Shown piece after piece: positions 60,382-64,000 of a stretch of 64,000 bases of DNA; the first letter of the stretch is position 1; every line of letters begins with the position of its first letter. The notes under the pieces are model-generated. The model saw nothing but the letters and a program-made list of their open reading frames with translations. It had not been told where the DNA came from and did not search any database. Source of the DNA: Planctomycetaceae bacterium. GTDB lineage: Bacteria; Planctomycetota; Planctomycetia; Pirellulales; Pirellulaceae. The stretch lies in NCBI GenBank assembly GCA_020638995.1, contig JACKHM010000001.1:3038001-3102000 (forward strand), given 5' to 3'. The translations under genes were made by a program, and so were the position numbers.

Positions 60382-60951
60382 GTGGCGACATACAAAACGA
60401 GCGAGTTCAAGAAGGGTCTGAAGGTTCAAATCGACGGCGAGCCGTACATCATGATCGAGATGAACTTCCGCAAGCCAGGTAAGGGAGCCGCCCTGTATGA
60501 ATGCAGGCTCCGTAATTTGATACGCAATACGATTGCCTCGAAGACCTATCGGGGAGGCGAGACCTTGGAATCGGCGGATGTCGAGGAAATCGATGCGCAA
60601 TACCTCTACCGCCAAGTAGATACCTTTGTATTTATGGACAACAAGACGTACGAACAATACGAGTTGACGGCCGAGCAAGTCGACGACAACTGGAAGTATC
60701 TGAAGGAAGGCTTACCGATTTCGATGGTGCTGTACAACAATAACCCCATCGCCATGTCTCCACCTAACCACGTTGAATTGCTCGTTACGGAGTGCGAACC
60801 CGGCGCGAAGGGTGATACCGCGACAAACGTCACCAAACCGGCGAAAGTCGAAACCGGCGGCGAGTTTGCCGTTCCGATCTTCATCAAGGAGGGCAATGTG
60901 ATCAAGATCGACACACGTACGGGCACCTATATCGAACGTGTCAACAACTGA
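60382..60951 (+). CDS. efp: Translation elongation factor P
   Basis: 189 aa from the GTG at 60382 (MATYKTSEFKKGLKVQIDGE), with AGTAGGGA just upstream. The three beta-barrel domains of EF-P are present, and the modification loop reads RKPGKGAAL with Lys at position 34, the residue that EpmA/EpmB modify with beta-lysine. EF-P relieves ribosome stalling at consecutive prolines. epmA starts 14 bases after its stop; epmB is divergent. The frame to 60232 is not used, as it has no ribosome site and no homology. Confidence 0.96.
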   Translation: MATYKTSEFKKGLKVQIDGEPYIMIEMNFRKPGKGAALYECRLRNLIRNTIASKTYRGGETLESADVEEIDAQYLYRQVDTFVFMDNKTYEQYELTAEQVDDNWKYLKEGLPISMVLYNNNPIAMSPPNHVELLVTECEPGAKGDTATNVTKPAKVETGGEFAVPIFIKEGNVIKIDTRTGTYIERVNN

Positions 60952-60965
60952 GCGGCCGAGTTCGC

Positions 60966-61958
60966 GTGACCGGCCACTCACATGCTGATTTTCGGCCCTC
61001 GGCCACGATGGACCGACTCCGCAGTCGTGCGAGGTTGCTCGCGCGATTACGAGAGTTCTTCGACCGCCACGATTTCCTCGAAGTCGAAACGCCATTACTT
61101 TCGGCCGACACGGTAGTCGATCGGCACCTCGACCCACTATCTGTAACATTGTTCGATGAACCGCAAGTTCCCAGTGTCGGTCGGGAGATGTGGCTCCAGA
61201 CATCCCCTGAGTTCGCCATGAAGCGGTTGCTCGCCGCGGGTGCGGAACGTATTTATCAGATTACTCGGGCGTTCCGGGGAGCTGAAACCGGCGCACATCA
61301 CAATCCCGAGTTCACGATCGTCGAGTGGTATCGCGCCGGGGATTCGATGGATTCTGGAATGAGCCTGCTAAGCGAGCTCGCCGAGGAGTTTCTAAACGCC
61401 GACTGTGTGATCCGAACTTCCTACCAAGAAGCGTTTCAGCGTCACATTGGACTCAACCCACACACGGCTACAGTTAGGGAACTTGAAGCCGTCGCAATTG
61501 GACAGGGCATTCCAATTCCCGACGAAATGCCAACGGACGATTGTGACGAGTGGTTAAACCTGCTGCTTGCTACGCTCGTTGAGCCAAAGCTCGGTGGAAC
61601 GGCGCCGGAGATTCTCTACGATTATCCCGCTTCACAAGCGGCACTGGCCCGGGTGCGTGATTCTACCCCGCCCGTGGCGGAACGCTTCGAGTTGTATGTG
61701 AACGGCCTTGAGTTGGCCAATGGATACCACGAGTTGCTCGATGCGGATGTCTTGCGTGAACGGAACCGGAAGACAAACCTCCTCCGCCAAACTGATGGTA
61801 AATACGCATTGCCGGAACATAGTCGATTGCTCGAAGCAATGGATCACGGTCTGCCAAATTGCGTAGGCGTGGCTTTAGGCTTCGATCGACTCGTCATGGT
61901 CGCCACCGGTGCCAGTAACCTTCAGGAGGTGATGGCGTTTCCGATCGATCGGGCCTAG
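60966..61958 (+). CDS. epmA: EF-P lysine aminoacylase EpmA (GenX/PoxA)
   Basis: 330 aa, GTG start at 60966. It is a truncated class-II lysyl-tRNA synthetase without the anticodon domain, as expected for EpmA: motif 2 is RIYQITRAFRGAETGAHHNP, with PEFTIVEWYRA, and motif 3 is GVALGFDRLVMVATG. It attaches beta-lysine (from EpmB) to Lys34 of EF-P. It starts 14 bases after efp, so the two are one transcription unit. Confidence 0.95.
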   Translation: MTGHSHADFRPSATMDRLRSRARLLARLREFFDRHDFLEVETPLLSADTVVDRHLDPLSVTLFDEPQVPSVGREMWLQTSPEFAMKRLLAAGAERIYQITRAFRGAETGAHHNPEFTIVEWYRAGDSMDSGMSLLSELAEEFLNADCVIRTSYQEAFQRHIGLNPHTATVRELEAVAIGQGIPIPDEMPTDDCDEWLNLLLATLVEPKLGGTAPEILYDYPASQAALARVRDSTPPVAERFELYVNGLELANGYHELLDADVLRERNRKTNLLRQTDGKYALPEHSRLLEAMDHGLPNCVGVALGFDRLVMVATGASNLQEVMAFPIDRA

Positions 61959-61975
61959 TAAATTCGAAAACGACA

Positions 61976-62005
61976 TGGCCCGCGACGAATAAACGCTGCG
62001 GGCCA
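61976..62005. terminator. Shared hairpin between convergent epmA and regulator gene
   Basis: TGGCCCGC (61976-61983) and GCGGGCCA (61998-62005) form a perfect 8-bp GC-rich stem with a 14-base loop. It sits between the convergent stops at 61958 and 62037. No T-run follows, so it may act as a bidirectional but weak terminator. Confidence 0.6.
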
Positions 62006-62036
62006 CGGTGGAAGGAGGCAGATTGAGTCGACGGGA

Positions 62037-62588
62037 TTAGTCGTCATCCAACGAATCGTACATCGCATCTTCGGACAATCGTCGTTCGACAACTCGGCCA
62101 AAGTCGTCGAGGCTTCTGCGCTGGCCAAATTGATGCCAGGGGCTGACGTCCTTAAGTTCCGGCATGACTTCGACAAGCTGATCTACCAGCATCTGCGACA
62201 TCCGCTGAATGGCAACCGGCGCTCGCTCGTGAATTGCCGCTGCGGTCTTCATCAAACGGATCATACGGGCCCGTTCCATTACCGGCCGAGACAACGGCTC
62301 GTCGGTTTCTTCGACCAACTCCGTCAAAGGCACGTCCAGAGCCCGCTGCCACTTGTGGAGGTCGCTGATCCGCAGATCTGTCGATTCTTGTTCTTGGAGG
62401 CGCAAGCTACGAATGTCGCTCCCCATTTGGCGGGCTGCGCTGCGAAGCGAGACCCCCTGCTGGAGACGCACCGTGCGGACGCGGTGAAGTTGACGGGGCG
62501 GCTCCTTAACCTCAGCCTTCTCAGAAGCATGAGAAGGGACGACGGGTGTGGAAACTGCTCCGAAGGTGCCAAATTCTGCTGTTGCCAT
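62037..62588 (-). CDS. XRE-like HTH transcriptional regulator
   Basis: 183 aa from the ATG at 62588 (MATAEFGTFGAVS), with GAGGAGATC upstream. An HTH of the XRE type spans about 40-95 (VRTVRLQQGVSLRSAARQMG, then LHKWQRALDVPLTELVEE). The C-terminal helix-rich part (PVMERARMIRLMKTAAAIHE, QMLVDQLVEVMPELKDVSPW) may dimerise or bind a partner. The frame upstream to 62729 lacks support. Target genes are unknown. Confidence 0.75.
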   Translation of the reverse strand: MATAEFGTFGAVSTPVVPSHASEKAEVKEPPRQLHRVRTVRLQQGVSLRSAARQMGSDIRSLRLQEQESTDLRISDLHKWQRALDVPLTELVEETDEPLSRPVMERARMIRLMKTAAAIHERAPVAIQRMSQMLVDQLVEVMPELKDVSPWHQFGQRRSLDDFGRVVERRLSEDAMYDSLDDD

Positions 62589-62845
62589 GCTCTGGATCTC
62601 CTCGTTCCGGGGCTCTATTCCGGTTTGGAGAAGTTCCGAGAATCGTCGCTTCCATCCAAACCGCAACTTTGACGCAGGTCCGGATATCCGAGTTCCGCAA
62701 AAAGTGCAACTTTTTTGAAGCTGCTGCAAAAGATCGGCGCAGCGTCAGAAACTAGCTGGATGGAATCGACGCAAGCAGAAACGTAACCCTATATCATTAA
62801 AAACCTTAGGGAGGATGTGGGGTCCATCGCGGGGCTCAAATCTGG

Positions 62846-63433
62846 TCATTGATGCATGGCTGATGGTTGGTCATTCGCAGAAAATCGAAACAATGGAACC
62901 GGAACGGGAAGCCTTTTCGCGACGCGCGGCGAAGCCTGCGTCGGCCTTCGTTCGGGCGTTCGTCGTTGCCGCGGGGATCCACCTCGCTCGCGGGCTAGTC
63001 CGTGTCCCCAATCCTCAAGTTCGCGCAGAACCGACGAATGAATTCCACCGACGTTGCTACCAACTGGGGCAACGACCAATTCCTCGAATTCGCGATGTTT
63101 CCAAGCGCGGCGCAGCTGCGAAGCATTTACCGGTTCGTGCCCAGCATGAACGATGACAATGTCGCCCGTAGTGTGTGCCGCACCGGTTTGGGCGCTGGCC
63201 TCGATTCCCAACTGGTCGGGGTGACGTGTAACCCGAACTTGCGGATACTGCTGAGCCAACTCCAACGCGACATCTTCCGTCTGATCGGTGGAGCCATCGT
63301 CCACAATCAGCACTTCAAATCTAGCCACCAAGTCGGGCAGCACTTCGAGTAGGTGACCGATTCTTCGAGCCAGGTTTCGCTCGGCATTATGGACCGGTAC
63401 GACGACGCTAAGCGATTTGGGAGTAGTGCTCAC
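62846..63433 (-). CDS. Short family 2 glycosyltransferase
   Basis: 195 aa. The N-terminal half is a GT-A nucleotide-binding domain (SLSVVVPVHNAERNLARRI, VLIVDDGSTDQTED) and includes GIEASAQTGAAHTTGDIVIV. The usual DXD metal site appears altered: the position after the Gly-Asp strand reads VIVHAGHEP rather than a clear D-x-D. The C-terminal 60 residues are Arg/Pro-rich and not glycosyltransferase-like. It could be an active small enzyme, a degenerate copy, or a binding protein that kept only the fold. Confidence 0.7.
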   Translation of the reverse strand: MSTTPKSLSVVVPVHNAERNLARRIGHLLEVLPDLVARFEVLIVDDGSTDQTEDVALELAQQYPQVRVTRHPDQLGIEASAQTGAAHTTGDIVIVHAGHEPVNASQLRRAWKHREFEELVVAPVGSNVGGIHSSVLRELEDWGHGLARERGGSPRQRRTPERRPTQASPRVAKRLPVPVPLFRFSANDQPSAMHQ

Positions 63434-63647
63434 GGAGATGCTCCTGGAGGGGAGGAGGGGACGACGGAGAGTACAATACTCATCGGTTCGCAGATTGGTG
63501 TACTAGAGCAGGCCACCGAGTTGTCGTATTGTTCCACTCGTAAGGCGCACGCTGATCGTTCGGCCTGAGTCGGTCGCGAGAACCGACTGTGCTGCTCGGT
63601 TCGAGCGTCTACTACAGATCTCAGCCGCTGAATTGCGAGGTAACAGG

Positions 63648-64000
63648 ATGAAGACACTGACCAAAGAGATTTGGATGGAAATCCCCGAACGCCGCGCGAT
63701 CGTTTCCATTCATCGTGAAGTCGAACGCTTGGTGCAGGAGAGCGGAATCCAGGACGGATTGGCGCTGGTGAACGCGATGCACATCACCGCCTCAGTATTC
63801 ATTAACGACAATGAATCCGGGCTGCATCACGATTATGAGATTTGGCTCGAGAAGCTGGCTCCATTCGATGCCTCGTCGCAGCGTTACCATCACAATCGCA
63901 CGGGCGAAGACAATGCAGACGCCCATATGAAGCGGCAAATCATGGGCCGAGAAGTCGTCGTCGCGATCACCGCCGGCGAACTGCACCTCGGTCCGTGGGA
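63648..64000 (+). CDS. YjbQ/UPF0047 family protein, N-terminal part
   Basis: The ATG at 63648 follows AGGTAACAGG; the frame is open to the window end (117 codons). The sequence MKTLTKEIWMEIPERRAIVS, then LVNAMHITASVFINDNE, and HHNRTGEDNADAHMKRQIMG match the UPF0047/YjbQ family, which usually totals about 130-140 aa, so about 20 residues are missing. Some members show secondary thiamine-phosphate synthase activity; the physiological role is not settled. Confidence 0.9.
   Translation, partial: MKTLTKEIWMEIPERRAIVSIHREVERLVQESGIQDGLALVNAMHITASVFINDNESGLHHDYEIWLEKLAPFDASSQRYHHNRTGEDNADAHMKRQIMGREVVVAITAGELHLGPW

Overview
This window looks like a chromosomal segment of a planctomycete, most likely of the Pirellulaceae (Rhodopirellula-like). 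The signs are a DUF1549/DUF1553 protein with a CAECH motif, a DUF1559 pseudopilin-like protein with a His-x9-Asp-Gly box, a giant Calx-beta surface protein opening with the planctomycete LEDRRLL motif, many secreted PQQ, EF-hand and coiled-coil proteins, and genes packed as singles or short operons. Base composition is moderately GC-rich. No rRNA, tRNA or CRISPR array was recognised.

Layout. 1-2.1 kb: the tail of a TadE-like gene and a TadG-like von Willebrand-A protein, closed by a strong terminator. 2.2-5.2 kb: a probable gas-sensing module: an Rrf2-family regulator divergent from a protoglobin and a secreted CxxCH protein, with a palindromic operator between them. 5.4-8.4 kb: a polytopic GT-C-like membrane protein and a GT2 glycosyltransferase. 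8.4-11.8 kb: a lipoprotein with ten EF-hands, overlapping the DUF1549/DUF1553 gene. 12.1-14.4 kb: a small exported peptide and an unusual sigma-70 factor carrying several helix-turn-helix (HTH) modules. 14.4-18.1 kb: a PQQ-propeller/methyltransferase-like/malectin-like protein cut by one in-frame amber codon. 18.2-19.5 kb: a GT4 glycosyltransferase. 19.6-21.3 kb: a decayed IS4-family element between inverted palindromic repeats. 21.3-24 kb: an alpha/alpha-barrel-like secreted protein and a CE1-type esterase. 24-27.7 kb: a paired-palindrome repeat, a solitary GspE/PilB-type ATPase and two lineage-type unknowns. 27.76-29.2 kb: an intact IS701-like element with clear terminal repeats. 29.3-32.2 kb: a GH32 fructan hydrolase and a Kv-type potassium channel. 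32.3-40.8 kb: a giant delta-60/Calx-beta protein ending in a metzincin-like zinc motif and split by a T6 homopolymer frameshift. 41.3-64 kb: mutY, a two-component pair, a DUF1559 protein, trpC, purH, a three-gene ABC system, folC, an S41 protease, the complete EF-P/EpmA/EpmB modification locus, an XRE-like regulator, a short GT2 and the start of a YjbQ/UPF0047 gene.

Points most worth follow-up: the Rrf2/protoglobin/CxxCH module with its operator; the amber-interrupted PQQ/methyltransferase/malectin fusion; the frameshifted giant protein with a terminal metalloprotease motif; the multi-HTH sigma factor; MutY with Glu in place of the catalytic Asp; and the planctomycete-type ABC system with a histidine-rich loop. 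All calls come from reading the sequence and family knowledge; no database search was run.
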